64,000 nucleotides of DNA from Streptomyces naganishii JCM 4654. GTDB lineage: Bacteria; Actinomycetota; Actinomycetes; Streptomycetales; Streptomycetaceae. Where the stretch lies: NCBI RefSeq assembly GCF_014650575.1, contig NZ_BMVF01000024.1, positions 39,992-103,991 of the forward strand, given 5' to 3'. This document shows positions 27,829-36,720 of the stretch, piece after piece. Made by a program: the position numbers and the translations under genes. The notes under the pieces are model-generated. The model did no database searches, was not told where the DNA came from, and saw only the letters and a program-made list of their open reading frames with translations. Positions within the stretch are counted from its first letter, which is position 1, and each line of letters begins with the position of its first letter.

Positions 27829-27906
27829 GTCGTGCTCCCCCTCCAGAAGTCGTCGACGACCCGGGAGAGTACTCCCCGACCTGTTCCTATTCAGACAACT
27901 AGAACT

Positions 27907-27924
27907 CTGCATGACCTCATGCAG
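27907..27924. promoter_or_regulatory. Palindrome upstream of the RpiR gene, candidate operator
   Basis: CTGCATGA, CC, TCATGCAG is a perfect 8-bp dyad 79 bp upstream of the regulator's ATG, in a region of lowered GC. RpiR proteins bind dyads of about this size, so autoregulation is plausible. The remaining 374-bp gap shows no gene. Confidence 0.5.
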
Positions 27925-28189
27925 CGCGGGCAAGGGATGGACCAGGCATCGACCAAGTGTCGCCAAACAGCTACCAAACGTGACAATCCCTGTGCTAATC
28001 GTGAACGGACGCACCTCGCAGACCCCTGAGGAGGCGTCAGGGCCCACCACCCCGGGCCCGTCCGACGGCCACCGCCGTCGGCGCCGTGCCGGACCGCAGC
28101 CCCGGCCGGCCGCCGGCGGCGGCCGGCCTTCCGCTCCACCCCCGCCCGACTGGGGGGCTAACCCCAGTGCGGCCGCCACCACGGCTCCC

Positions 28190-28195
28190 TAGCCT
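28190..28195 (+). promoter_or_regulatory. -10 box of a probable leaderless transcript
   Basis: TAGCCT ends 7 nt before the ATG at 28203, and there is no Shine-Dalgarno sequence between them. This is the spacing of Streptomyces leaderless genes. Confidence 0.5.
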
Positions 28196-28202
28196 GGTCG
28201 GC

Positions 28203-28643
28203 ATGACCGGTATGGACGCGCGTGACGCCGACCTGAAGAAGGAACTGGACGCCACCCTGCAAGCCCGCAGGGAACTGGGCGAGGAGTACGAGTCCGCGCT
28301 CGTCGACTCGTTCCTGGAGAAGGTCGACCAGCGCATCGACGGCGCCGTCGAGCGCAGGGTGCGCCGGCAGTTCGCCGAGCAGCGGATGACGGCGGCCCGC
28401 GACTCCCGCACGCCCAAGGCCACCGACTCCTGGGGCGAGCGCTTCGGCTTCGGCATCGTCTCACTGGTCCTGGCCGTACCGCTGTCCGCGATCGGCGGCG
28501 GCATCGCCCACCTGCCCGGCCTGATCGCCGCCTGGGTCGGCATCGTCGGCGTGAACGCCGTCCAGGCCGCCCGCACCAACCCCGGCCTGTTCAGCGGCAG
28601 GGGGCGCCGGGCCGGCAAGGACGGCGACGACTGGGAGGACTGA
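28203..28643 (+). CDS. Small membrane protein with long N-terminal helical region
   Basis: The 146-residue protein begins with about 60 charged residues likely to form a coiled coil (DLKKELDATLQARRELGEEYESALVDSFLEKV). Two close hydrophobic segments follow (FGFGIVSLVLAVPLSAIGGGIA and LPGLIAAWVGIVGVNAV), then an acidic end. It probably sits on the inner face of the membrane by a helical hairpin. No enzyme motif is present. The mRNA is probably leaderless; an ATG at 28212 is an alternative start. Confidence 0.78.
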   Translation: MTGMDARDADLKKELDATLQARRELGEEYESALVDSFLEKVDQRIDGAVERRVRRQFAEQRMTAARDSRTPKATDSWGERFGFGIVSLVLAVPLSAIGGGIAHLPGLIAAWVGIVGVNAVQAARTNPGLFSGRGRRAGKDGDDWED

Positions 28644-28725
28644 GCGGACCGGGCGGGCCGGGCGAACCGAGCAGGCCGGGCGGACTGAGCGGGCCGCGCT
28701 GGCCGCGCCGACCGGGCGGCTTGTG

Positions 28726-28780
28726 CGCGGGGACCGCCGCACCCCCGTGACCGGGGGGCGGGACGACGGCGGTCCCCGCG
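28726..28780. terminator. Compound GC-rich hairpin, likely bidirectional terminator
   Basis: An outer 14-bp stem (CGCGGGGACCGCCG with CGGCGGTCCCCGCG) encloses a second small hairpin (ACCCCCG, TGA, CCGGGGGG). It lies between the membrane-protein gene and the convergent cystathionine beta-synthase gene. The rest of the 379-nt gap (28644-29022) holds no gene. Confidence 0.65.
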
Positions 28781-29022
28781 GCGGACGCGGGCCGGGTCAG
28801 GGCCGGGCCGGCGCGTCCGAGGCGTCCATGGAGGTCCGGGAGCCGCTCCGGAGGTTCATGGCGCCGTACCACGCCGACGGGTCAGGGAAGCCTCCCCCAG
28901 TGCTTGACGCCTGGGTGGTACGCCCACCTCCCCGCCGACGCCACCAATGTGCCCGACCCGTGTTAAGCGGGTGCTGCGCGAACATGACGCGCTCGTACCA
29001 CTTCGGCGAAGCCGCGGCCGGG

Positions 29023-30414
29023 TTACTGCTTGCCGCCCTTGGCCAGGAAGGACAGCAGGTCCTGCCGGCTGACCACACCGGTCGGCTTGCCCTCCACCAG
29101 CACGATCGCCGCGTCCGCCGCGCCGAGCACCGTCATCAGGTCGGCGACCGGCTCACCCGAGCCGACCTGAGGCAGCGGGGCGGACATGTGCTTCTCCAGC
29201 GGGTCCTCCAGCGAGGCCCGCTTGGTGAACAGCGCGTCCAGCAGCTCCCGTTCGACCACGGAGCCGACGACCTCGGCCGCCATGACGTCCGGGTGACCGG
29301 CGCCCGGCTTCACGATCGGCATCTGCGAGACGCCGTACTCGCGCAGCACCTCGATGGCCTGGCCCACGGTCTCGTCCGGGTGCATGTGGACGAGGGAGGG
29401 GATGGAGCCGCCCTCCTTGTCGCTGAGCACGTCGCCGACGCGGGCGCTCGGGCCCTCGTCCTCCAGGAAGCCGTAGTCCGCCATCCACTCGTCGTTGAAG
29501 ATCTTCGACAGGTAGCCGCGCCCGCTGTCCGGCAGCAGGACGACCACCACGTCGTCCTCGCCCAGCCGCTCGGCCACCTTCAGCGCCGCGACCACGGCCA
29601 TGCCGCAGGAGCCGCCGACCAGCAGGCCCTCCTCCTTGGCCAGACGCCGGGTCATCTGGAAGGAGTCCTTGTCGGAGACGGCGACGATCTCGTCGGCGAC
29701 CGTGCGGTCGTAGGCGGTCGGCCAGAAGTCCTCACCGACGCCCTCGACGAGGTACGGACGCCCGGAGCCGCCGGAGTACACCGAGCCCTCGGGGTCCGCG
29801 CCGACGACCTTCACCCTGCCGTCGCTGACGTCCTTCAGGTAGCGGCCGGTGCCGGAGATGGTGCCGCCGGTGCCGACGCCCGCCACGAAGTGGGTGATCC
29901 TGCCCTCGGTCTGCTCCCACAGCTCGGGACCGGTGGAGTGGTAGTGCGAGAGCGGGTTGTTGGGGTTGGAGTACTGGTCGGGCTTCCACGCGCCCGGCGT
30001 CTCGCGCACCAGCCGGTCGGAGACGTTGTAGTAGGAGTCCGGGTGCTCCGGCGCCACGGCCGTCGGGCACACCACGACCTCGGCGCCGTACGCGCGCAGC
30101 ACGTTGATCTTGTCCGTGGACACCTTGTCCGGGCAGACGAAGATGCACTTGTAGCCCTTCTGCTGGGCCACGATGGCGAGGCCGACGCCGGTGTTGCCGC
30201 TGGTCGGCTCGACGATCGTGCCACCCGGCTTGAGCTCGCCGCTCTGCTCGGCGGCCTCGATCATGCGCAGGGCGATGCGGTCCTTCACGGAGCCGCCGGG
30301 GTTGAAGTACTCGACCTTGGCCAGGACGGTCGCCTTGATGCCCCTGCTGACGTTGTTGAGCTTCACCAGCGGGGTGTTGCCGACGAGGCTGATCATCGAG
30401 TCGTGGAATTGCAC
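29023..30414 (-). CDS. Cystathionine beta-synthase
   Basis: The 463-residue PLP enzyme condenses serine (or O-acetylserine) with homocysteine to cystathionine in reverse transsulfuration. Seen: the PLP lysine in NPGGSVKDRIALRM, EPTSGNTGVGLA for phosphate binding, and the GTGGTISGTGRYLK loop. A pair of CBS domains (about 340-460) follows, ending in PTGVVSRQDLLSFL. The CBS pair and length point to cystathionine beta-synthase rather than cysteine synthase. The GTG at 30414 has GGAG 6 nt upstream; an ATG 21 nt earlier is in frame. It stands alone, with a TAGGCT -10-like box at 30460-30465. Confidence 0.92.
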   Translation of the reverse strand: MQFHDSMISLVGNTPLVKLNNVSRGIKATVLAKVEYFNPGGSVKDRIALRMIEAAEQSGELKPGGTIVEPTSGNTGVGLAIVAQQKGYKCIFVCPDKVSTDKINVLRAYGAEVVVCPTAVAPEHPDSYYNVSDRLVRETPGAWKPDQYSNPNNPLSHYHSTGPELWEQTEGRITHFVAGVGTGGTISGTGRYLKDVSDGRVKVVGADPEGSVYSGGSGRPYLVEGVGEDFWPTAYDRTVADEIVAVSDKDSFQMTRRLAKEEGLLVGGSCGMAVVAALKVAERLGEDDVVVVLLPDSGRGYLSKIFNDEWMADYGFLEDEGPSARVGDVLSDKEGGSIPSLVHMHPDETVGQAIEVLREYGVSQMPIVKPGAGHPDVMAAEVVGSVVERELLDALFTKRASLEDPLEKHMSAPLPQVGSGEPVADLMTVLGAADAAIVLVEGKPTGVVSRQDLLSFLAKGGKQ

Positions 30415-30541
30415 CGTTGTCTCCGGTTGCTGCAAAAGATGCGGTCGTAGTGTGCCGCCAGCCTAAGGCCAGGGCCCTGCCGGGGGCGGGCGTTCACTCC
30501 CCGTCGAGATTGGACGACGGTCGGTACGGGGCAAGGAGTGG

Positions 30542-31597
30542 ATGTACGGCTACGAGGAGGTGGCGGCGGGCATGACGAGCATGTCGAGGGCGAGGGTGGC
30601 CCGGCGGATCGCGGCCGGCGCCGCGTACGGGGGCGGCGGTATCGGCCTGGTCGGCGCCGCCGCCGCGGGCGTCCTGCTGGCCGAGATGCAGATGGCCAGG
30701 CGCCATGTGGGCAACGGCAGCGACAACCACGTGCCGCTCGCCAACGGTCTGTACGGCCACGTCTACGAGACCCCCGGCGAACCCCCGCTGCACCTGATCC
30801 TGCTCGGCGACTCCACCGCCGCCGGGCAGGGCGTCCACCGGGCCGGGCAGACCCCGGGCGCGCTGCTGGCCTCGGGGCTCGCGGCGGTGGCCGAGCGCCC
30901 GGTGCGGCTGCGCAACGTGGCGCTGCCCGGCGCCCAGTCCGACGACCTGGACCGCCAGGTCGCGCTGGTCCTCGCCGATCCGGCCCAGGTCCCCGACATC
31001 TGCGTGATCATGGTCGGCGCCAACGACGTCACCCACCGCATGCCGCCGACCCGCTCGGTGCGCCATCTGTCGGCGGCGGTACGGCGGCTGCGCACCGCGG
31101 GCGCGGAGGTGGTCGTCGGCACCTGTCCCGACCTCGGCACCATCGAGCCGGTGCAGCAGCCGCTGCGGTGGCTGGCCCGGCGGGCCTCGCGGCAGCTGGC
31201 GGCCGCGCAGACGATCGGCGTGGTGGAGCAGGGGGGCCGGACCGTCTCGCTGGGCGACCTGCTGGGCCCGGAGTTCGAGGCGAACCCGCGCGAGCTGTTC
31301 GGCCCGGACAACTACCACCCCTCCGCCGAGGGCTACGCCACGGCCGCGATGGCCGTACTGCCCACCGTCTGCGCCGCGCTGGGCCTGTGGCCGGCGGAGG
31401 AGGAGCGCCCGGACGTCTCCCGCCGCGAGGGCTTCCTGCCCGTGGCCCGCGCGGCCGCCGAGGCCGCGTCCGAGGCCGGCACCGAGGTCACCGCCGCCCT
31501 CCCCACGGGCCCGCGCGGCCCGTGGGCCCTCCTGAAGCGCCGGCGCCGGCGCCGGGTCCCGGAGCCGGAACCCACCTCGGTGACGCCATCGGCCTGA
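30542..31597 (+). CDS. SGNH/GDSL-family hydrolase, secreted or membrane-anchored
   Basis: The 351-residue protein has an N-terminal hydrophobic segment (AAYGGGGIGLVGAAAAGVLLAEM) that is a signal anchor. An SGNH domain follows, with block I HLILLGDSTAAGQG (catalytic Ser), block III VMVGANDVTH and block V GPDNYHPSAEGYA (Asp and His). Members hydrolyse esters of lipids or acetylated sugars; the substrate here is unknown. The tail is basic and Pro-rich. AAGGAG lies just 3 nt before the ATG at 30542, so the ATG at 30572 (with GAGGAGG) may be the true start. Divergent from cystathionine beta-synthase. Confidence 0.88.
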   Translation: MYGYEEVAAGMTSMSRARVARRIAAGAAYGGGGIGLVGAAAAGVLLAEMQMARRHVGNGSDNHVPLANGLYGHVYETPGEPPLHLILLGDSTAAGQGVHRAGQTPGALLASGLAAVAERPVRLRNVALPGAQSDDLDRQVALVLADPAQVPDICVIMVGANDVTHRMPPTRSVRHLSAAVRRLRTAGAEVVVGTCPDLGTIEPVQQPLRWLARRASRQLAAAQTIGVVEQGGRTVSLGDLLGPEFEANPRELFGPDNYHPSAEGYATAAMAVLPTVCAALGLWPAEEERPDVSRREGFLPVARAAAEAASEAGTEVTAALPTGPRGPWALLKRRRRRRVPEPEPTSVTPSA

Positions 31598-31640
31598 ACA
31601 GGCTCGTCCCGACGCCGGACGGTCCGGGGGCCCGCAGACC

Positions 31641-31658
31641 CAAGCAAGCGCTTAGAAA
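31641..31658. promoter_or_regulatory. Operator-like palindrome upstream of the thiolase gene
   Basis: The sequence around AAGCGCTT (31646-31653) reads CAAGCAAGCGCTTAGAAA. The CAAGnnCTT core resembles sites bound by TetR-family regulators of acyl-CoA and sterol catabolism such as KstR2. It lies about 140 bp before the thiolase ATG. The link to a specific regulator is speculative. Confidence 0.35.
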
Positions 31659-31795
31659 GCTGCGGCAAGGATCACACCGCGATAGCCGTGACCGATGCCA
31701 TACGTACGGGTAACTTCCAAACAGCCCCGCCATTGCGCGCCGCAGCACCCCCACACCCAGACCCACACCCGCACCCGTACGCCACTGGAGCCGTG

Positions 31796-33016
31796 ATGCC
31801 CGAAGCCGTCATCGTCTCGACCGCCCGCTCCCCGATCGGCCGCGCCTTCAAGGGCTCCCTGAAGGACCTCCGCCCGGACGACCTCACCGCCACGATCATC
31901 CAGGCGGCCCTCGCCAAGGTGCCCGAGCTCGACCCCAGGGACATCGACGACCTGATGCTCGGCTGCGGTCTGCCCGGCGGCGAGCAGGGCAACAACCTCG
32001 GCCGGATCGTCGCCGTGCAGATGGGCATGGACCACCTGCCCGGCTGCACGATCACCCGCTACTGCTCCTCCTCGCTGCAGACCTCCCGCATGGCCCTGCA
32101 CGCCATCAAGGCCGGCGAGGGCGACGTCTTCATCTCGGCCGGCGTCGAGATGGTCTCCCGCTTCACCAAGGGCAACTCCGACAGCCTGCCGGACACGCAC
32201 AACCCGCTCTTCGCCGAGGCCGAGGCCCGTACCGCCGCCGTCGCCGCGCAGGAGGGCACGACCTGGCACGACCCGCGCGAGGACGGACTGATCCCCGACG
32301 CCTACATCGCGATGGGCCAGACCGCCGAGAACCTCGCCCGCTGGAAGGGCGTCACCCGCCAGGACATGGACGAGTTCGGCGTCCGCTCGCAGAACCTCGC
32401 CGAGGAGGCCATCAAGAACGGCTTCTGGGAGCGCGAGATCACCCCGGTGACCCTGCCGGACGGCACGGTCGTCAGCAAGGACGACGGCCCGCGCGCCGGC
32501 GTGACCACGGAGGGCGTGGCCGGCCTGAAGCCGGTCTTCCGCCCCGACGGCATGGTCACCGCCGGCAACTGCTGCCCGCTCAACGACGGCGCCGCCGCGG
32601 TCGTGATCATGTCCGACACCAAGGCCCGCGAGCTCGGCCTGACCCCGCTCGCCCGCATCGTGTCGACGGGCGTCTCGGGCCTGTCCCCGGAGATCATGGG
32701 CCTCGGCCCGGTCGAGGCCTCCCAGCAGGCCCTGCGCCGCGCCGGCCTGACCATCGACGACATCGACCTGGTCGAGATCAACGAGGCGTTCGCCGCCCAG
32801 GTGATCCCCTCCTACCGCGACCTGGGCATCCCGCTGGACAAGCTGAACGTCAACGGCGGCGCCATCGCCGTGGGCCACCCCTTCGGCATGACCGGCGCCC
32901 GGATCACCGGCACGCTGATCAACTCCCTCCAGTTCCACGACAAGCAGTTCGGCCTGGAGACGATGTGCGTCGGCGGCGGCCAGGGCATGGCCATGGTCAT
33001 CGAGCGCCTCAGCTGA
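31796..33016 (+). CDS. Acetyl-CoA C-acetyltransferase (thiolase)
   Basis: The 406-residue enzyme belongs to the thiolase family, which makes or cleaves acetoacetyl-CoA or longer 3-ketoacyl-CoA. Seen: the nucleophilic C90 in TITRYCSSSLQTSRMA, NCCPLNDGAAAV, the active-site His in NVNGGAIAVGHPFGMTGAR, and the second active-site Cys in LETMCVGGGQGMA. GGAG lies 6 nt before the ATG. The gene is alone and ends at a strong terminator. Whether it acts in degradation or synthesis cannot be told; the upstream palindrome hints at acyl-CoA-responsive control. Confidence 0.94.
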   Translation: MPEAVIVSTARSPIGRAFKGSLKDLRPDDLTATIIQAALAKVPELDPRDIDDLMLGCGLPGGEQGNNLGRIVAVQMGMDHLPGCTITRYCSSSLQTSRMALHAIKAGEGDVFISAGVEMVSRFTKGNSDSLPDTHNPLFAEAEARTAAVAAQEGTTWHDPREDGLIPDAYIAMGQTAENLARWKGVTRQDMDEFGVRSQNLAEEAIKNGFWEREITPVTLPDGTVVSKDDGPRAGVTTEGVAGLKPVFRPDGMVTAGNCCPLNDGAAAVVIMSDTKARELGLTPLARIVSTGVSGLSPEIMGLGPVEASQQALRRAGLTIDDIDLVEINEAFAAQVIPSYRDLGIPLDKLNVNGGAIAVGHPFGMTGARITGTLINSLQFHDKQFGLETMCVGGGQGMAMVIERLS

Positions 33017-33102
33017 CGACCTTCGCAACACCCGACGACCCGCGTCACGACGGCCACTTGAAAGACCGTCAGTGTCCGCCTTAGCACCCAGCGTGACCGA
33101 AT

Positions 33103-33137
33103 GGCCCGGAATCCAGGAAACCCATGGGTTCCGGGCC
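33103..33137 (+). terminator. Rho-independent-type terminator after thiolase
   Basis: A 12-bp stem (GGCCCGGAATCC with GGGTTCCGGGCC, one T-G pair), an 11-nt loop and a following GTTTTGTG tract. The surrounding gap (33017-33335) contains no gene. The stretch 33150-33335 probably holds the next gene's promoter. Confidence 0.85.
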
Positions 33138-33335
33138 GTTTTGTGATCCAATCTCCCCCATGATGTGACCTACCTCGCGCGCGAGGGGGTTTCCGCAGGT
33201 CAGCACTGTTTCACCAGGAAGCACAAGGGCCACTTTCCTGTCCGTTTCGTGACGTTACGCACTGACAGCTGGATAGTCCGCCCTTCAAGCTGATGTAGGA
33301 AGTCGGGGGTCGACCTTGAACCCGGGAGTACGTCA

Positions 33336-34157
33336 GTGAGCGCCATGCCCATCGCCCTGCTGCTCACCACGGCCGCCACCGGCGCCGTGGGCGTCGCCGT
33401 GCTGCGCACCCTGTGGGTGCTGCGCCGCCAGGTCGCGGCCCTGCACGCCCAGCTCGCCGAGAACCACGCCGCGACCGCACGCGCCCTGCTGCCCGCCGCC
33501 CGCAGCCACGCCGACGCCGAGCAGATACGCGCGGCCGTGGTCCAGGCGCTGGCCGAGGAGCGGGAGCGTGAGCTGGCCGAGGCGCGCGCGTTCTGGGCCG
33601 CCCAGGAGGCCCGCGACTCCGCCGACGCGCCCTCCCTGCTCGGCCTTCCCGACAGCGAGCTGTTCCTGCCCCGCCAGGCCGACTTCGCGGGCCTGGAGCA
33701 CCTGGAGCCGGTGACCGAGACCGGCTCGGAGGCCGACGAGTTCTCCGGCAAGGACCACACGCAGGGTGGCTCGGCCGGCGAGTCCCCGGAGCTGGCCGCG
33801 GCCCGTCGCCGCCACCCCTCCCACCCGGACTTCACCCCGCACCCGTCCCCGGTCGTGGGCGACCACGAGCGCACCGTCGCCACGCTGGAGGAACTGGCCG
33901 ATTCCCGCGTGGAACTGGCCGACGTCCGCCCGGGCCCGCTCGGCACCCTCGACGTCTACGTCTTCGCCGACGGTACGACCCTGTGCATGACCCCGGGCCA
34001 CCGCGAGACCGCGGAGCGCCTGGCCGCCGCACTGCGCGCGGGCGAGGCCCCGGTGCTGCTCGGCGGCTCCGGAGTCTCCGGCGCCTACGCCCTGACCTTC
34101 GCCTGCGGCCAGGAGAACATCTACATCCTGGCGGACCGCGTCATCGCCTCCCTGTAG
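33336..34157 (+). CDS. Membrane-anchored coiled-coil protein, function unknown
   Basis: The 273-residue protein starts with one hydrophobic helix (MPIALLLTTAATGAVGVAVL). A coiled coil of about 70 residues follows (LRRQVAALHAQLAENHAATARALL and EERERELAEARAFW), then a disordered acidic/Pro-rich middle. The compact C-terminal domain of about 85 residues includes TLDVYVFADGTTLCMTPGHRETAERLA and ENIYILADRVIASL. The C-terminal domain looks conserved-like, but I cannot name it. The GTG has GGGAG upstream. Confidence 0.75.
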   Translation: MSAMPIALLLTTAATGAVGVAVLRTLWVLRRQVAALHAQLAENHAATARALLPAARSHADAEQIRAAVVQALAEERERELAEARAFWAAQEARDSADAPSLLGLPDSELFLPRQADFAGLEHLEPVTETGSEADEFSGKDHTQGGSAGESPELAAARRRHPSHPDFTPHPSPVVGDHERTVATLEELADSRVELADVRPGPLGTLDVYVFADGTTLCMTPGHRETAERLAAALRAGEAPVLLGGSGVSGAYALTFACGQENIYILADRVIASL

Positions 34158-34736
34158 CAAGCACGAGCCGACCCCCCAAGAGACCCGAACCCCGACGCCC
34201 CGAGAGAGCCGAAGCCCTCACCTACCCGAAGCCCGGGAAGCCGGAAGGCCGAAGGCTCACAAGCCGGGACGCCGGAAGCCGGAAGGCCGCAAGCCGGAAG
34301 GCACGGACGCCGGAGGGCCGAAGACTCACAAGCCCGGGGGCCGGAAGCCGGAAGGGCAGAAGACCAGAAGCCCGGAGGCCCGGAAGCCCGGACGCCGGAA
34401 GGCACGGACGCCGGAGGGCCGAAGACTCACAAGCCCGGGGGCCGGAAGCCGGAAGGGCAGAAGACCAGAAGCCCGGAGGCCCGGAAGCCCGGACGCCGGA
34501 AGGCCGGAGGCCCAGAAGCCCGGACGCCGGAAGGCCAGAGGCTCACAGGCCCGGGTCCGGAAGCCCGCAAGGCCCGGAAACCGGGAGGCCACGAGGCCCG
34601 GCGGCCGGAAGGCCGGAAGCCCGCAGGGCCCGGAGCCCGGAAGCCCGCAGGGCCCGCGGGGCCCGGAGCCCGGAAGCCCGCAGGGCCCGCGGCCCGTTAG
34701 CCGGAAGGCCAGGAAGCCGGGAGGCCCGGAAGGGCC
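34158..34736. repeat. GC-rich degenerate repeat tract with a 101-bp tandem duplication
   Basis: The whole 579-bp gap is built of variants of GCCCGGAAGCC, GGAAGGCC and AGCCGGAAGG. Within it 34301-34401 is repeated in tandem at 34402-34502 with no visible change (period 101 bp). No frame in it has coding character and no gene is supported. It is the only long simple-repeat tract in the window apart from the CRISPR arrays. Confidence 0.85.
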
Positions 34737-35048
34737 TCACACCCCCGCCCGCTTCTGTGCCTCCTCCACCAGCCGTACCGCCTCCTCGACCTCCTCCTCG
34801 CTCTTCAGTACGAGCGCGAGGTCGTGCCCGGCGACGGTGATCTGGTCCGCCGCGGCGAACATCCCGGCGTCCGGCATCTCGCGCGGCTCGGCCCCGGGCG
34901 TCTCCAGCAGCTGGGCCCGCCGCGCGAACTCCCTGGCCAGCGCCAGCGCCTCCGCAGCGGCCGCCCGCTGAAGCCGGCTCTGCGGCGCCGCCCTGAGGCG
35001 GTCGGCGAAGTGATCCACTGCCCGGGTCAGAGATGTCGTGTCAGCCAC
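34737..35048 (-). CDS. Small helical protein, function unknown
   Basis: The 103-residue protein is alpha-helical and charged (LTRAVDHFADRLRAAPQSRL, AAAAEALALAREFARRAQLLET, VLKSEEEVEEAVRLVEEAQKR). It has no membrane segment or known motif. The GTG at 35048 is preceded by TACGCT ending 6 nt upstream and by no Shine-Dalgarno sequence, so it is probably leaderless. It is divergent from the DUF4287-like gene and ends at the edge of the repeat tract. Confidence 0.72.
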   Translation of the reverse strand: MADTTSLTRAVDHFADRLRAAPQSRLQRAAAAEALALAREFARRAQLLETPGAEPREMPDAGMFAAADQITVAGHDLALVLKSEEEVEEAVRLVEEAQKRAGV

Positions 35049-35149
35049 GCGGCGAGCGTACGCGTCGCGGCAGGACTGTTGCCAATACACGAACCCTCAG
35101 GCACGGTGACGTGAAGGACCGGCTTCATCGAACGCGTCCGGAGGCGCCG

Positions 35150-35377
35150 ATGTCCCAAGTCTTCTCCGAAGAGACCCATCGCAATCTGCTCGCCCGCATC
35201 CCCCACTGCACCGGTCGTGAAGTCGCCGACTGGTTGCGCACCGTCGAAGAAGGCCCCGCCCTCTGCTTCGAGGAGCGGCTCAGCTGGCTCCGCCACGAGC
35301 ACAACCTTGCCTACGGCCACGCGAAGGCGATCATCCACGAGTACGACCTGAGGAGGGCCGCCCGCAAACTGCTCTAG
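35150..35377 (+). CDS. Small DUF4287-type protein
   Basis: The 75-residue protein reads HRNLLARIPHCTGREVADWL, then EERLSWLRHEHNLAYGHAKAI, a pattern matching the DUF4287 family of small helical proteins of unknown role. The ATG at 35150 has GGAGG 6 nt upstream. It is a single gene ending at a strong terminator. Confidence 0.8.
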   Translation: MSQVFSEETHRNLLARIPHCTGREVADWLRTVEEGPALCFEERLSWLRHEHNLAYGHAKAIIHEYDLRRAARKLL

Positions 35378-35414
35378 GCAGCACGCTCCAGGCGTGGAGC
35401 GACGCCGGACGACG

Positions 35415-35443
35415 AAGGGCCCCGGGAGGAACCCGGGGCCCTT
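35415..35443. terminator. Strong bidirectional hairpin terminator
   Basis: A perfect stem AAGGGCCCCGGG with CCCGGGGCCCTT and a 5-nt loop (AGGAA) lies between convergent genes ending at 35377 and 35477. Confidence 0.9.
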
Positions 35444-35476
35444 GCGCGTGACCGGTGAAATCCGGTGCGCGTCGCG

Positions 35477-36385
35477 CTAGTCGCTCTGGTTGAGGATCGC
35501 GATGATGCGCAGGAACTCCATGTAGATCCACACCAGCGTCAGCGTGAGGCCGAAGGCGGCGAGCCAGGCCTCCTCGCGCGGGGCGCCGTAGGCGATGCCG
35601 TCCTCGACCTGCTTGAAGTCCAGGGCCAGGAAGCAGGCGCCGAGGATGATGCCGATGACGCCGAAGAAGATGCCGAGGCCGCCGCTGCGGAAGCCGAGGC
35701 CGTCACCGCCGCCGAACACGGCGAACAGCAGGTTCACCGCCATCAGCAGGACGAAGCCGAGCGCGGCCGCCATCACGAAGCCGTAGAACCGGCGGTTGAC
35801 GCGGATCCAGCCCGCCTTGTACGCGATCAGCACCGCGGCGAAGACCGCCATGGTGCCGATCACCGCCTGCATGGCCGCGCCGCTGGCGATGCGGTTGTCG
35901 ACGATGCTGGAGACGACGCCGAGGAACACGCCCTCGAACGCCGCGTACGTCACGATCAGCGCGGGCGAGGCCTTGCGCTTGAAGGACTGCACGAAGGCCA
36001 GCACCATGCCGATCAGCGCGGCGCCGACGCCGATGCCGTAGGACCGGCTGATGTGGGCGTCGTCGACCGGCAGCAGCGCCCAGGCGAGCGCGGCCGTGAC
36101 GATCAGCGTGCCGAGCGTGGTGGCGGTGCGCAGGACGACGTCGTCCATGGTCATCCGGCCGGTGGTGGCCGGGGCCTGGGGCACGCCGTACTGCAGGTCC
36201 TGCTGGGCGTAAGGGTTCTGCGCGTAGGGGTTGCCGCTCGGCTGGGCGTACGGGTTGCCCTGCGCGTACGGATTGCCCTGGGTGCCGACAGCGGGACCCC
36301 CGGCCTGCGGCGCGGTGTTGAAGCCCGCGTAGCCGTTGTCGCGGCTGAACCCCCGTCGCGAGAAGACCGGGTTTCTGCTCCTCAT
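35477..36385 (-). CDS. Bax inhibitor-1 / YccA family membrane protein
   Basis: The 302-residue protein has seven probable membrane helices of the BI-1/YccA family, which act as pH-dependent calcium channels or protease modulators. Examples are TATTLGTLIVTAALAWALL, YGIGVGAALIGMVLAFV and the C-terminal LTLVWIYMEFLRIIAIL. The first 85 residues are a disordered Gln/Pro/Tyr-rich tail with four PYAQ repeats, common in actinobacterial members. The ATG at 36385 has GGAGGAG upstream, so an earlier in-frame ATG at 36424 was rejected. Confidence 0.92.
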   Translation of the reverse strand: MRSRNPVFSRRGFSRDNGYAGFNTAPQAGGPAVGTQGNPYAQGNPYAQPSGNPYAQNPYAQQDLQYGVPQAPATTGRMTMDDVVLRTATTLGTLIVTAALAWALLPVDDAHISRSYGIGVGAALIGMVLAFVQSFKRKASPALIVTYAAFEGVFLGVVSSIVDNRIASGAAMQAVIGTMAVFAAVLIAYKAGWIRVNRRFYGFVMAAALGFVLLMAVNLLFAVFGGGDGLGFRSGGLGIFFGVIGIILGACFLALDFKQVEDGIAYGAPREEAWLAAFGLTLTLVWIYMEFLRIIAILNQSD

Positions 36386-36639
36386 CTCACTCCTCCATGG
36401 CCGCACGTCGCGGCCTTGGCTCAAGAGTAATGGAAAGGCAAAGGATCGACCCTAGTACCTGCGGAGGATCTTTCCCTCTTCCTGGTGCGGAACACGCTAC
36501 GCGGCCAGGTGATTCCCCGCGACGGACGGTGCCATTCATGACCAACCTGCGACACGTCCGGAACCGGCCGGAGATCACCGTACGCCGCCCGTACGGCCGT
36601 CACCCGATCGGGAGGCCCGTGCACGCCTGCTCGCACAGC

Positions 36640-36689
36640 GGCCGGCCGCCGCGCCCGCGCGATCAGGTTCGCGGACACGGCGGCCGGCC
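36640..36689 (-). terminator. Long GC hairpin downstream of the secreted Cys protein gene
   Basis: A 12-bp perfect stem (GGCCGGCCGCCG with CGGCGGCCGGCC) and a 26-nt loop lies 32 nt after the stop at 36721. The rest of the 335-bp gap (36386-36720) has no supported gene and carries the BI-1 promoter. Confidence 0.65.
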
Positions 36690-36720
36690 AGAGTGCGGCG
36701 GACAGGGCCTTTCTTCCGGA

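Noticed and set aside
28726..28780. Riboswitch or structured RNA between the membrane protein and cystathionine beta-synthase genes
   Set aside because: The structure is a simple nested GC hairpin downstream of both convergent genes; a terminator explains it.
36421..36678. Possible 85-residue minus-strand protein upstream of the BI-1 gene
   Set aside because: Overlaps the hairpin and promoter region and has no ribosome binding site or plausible composition.
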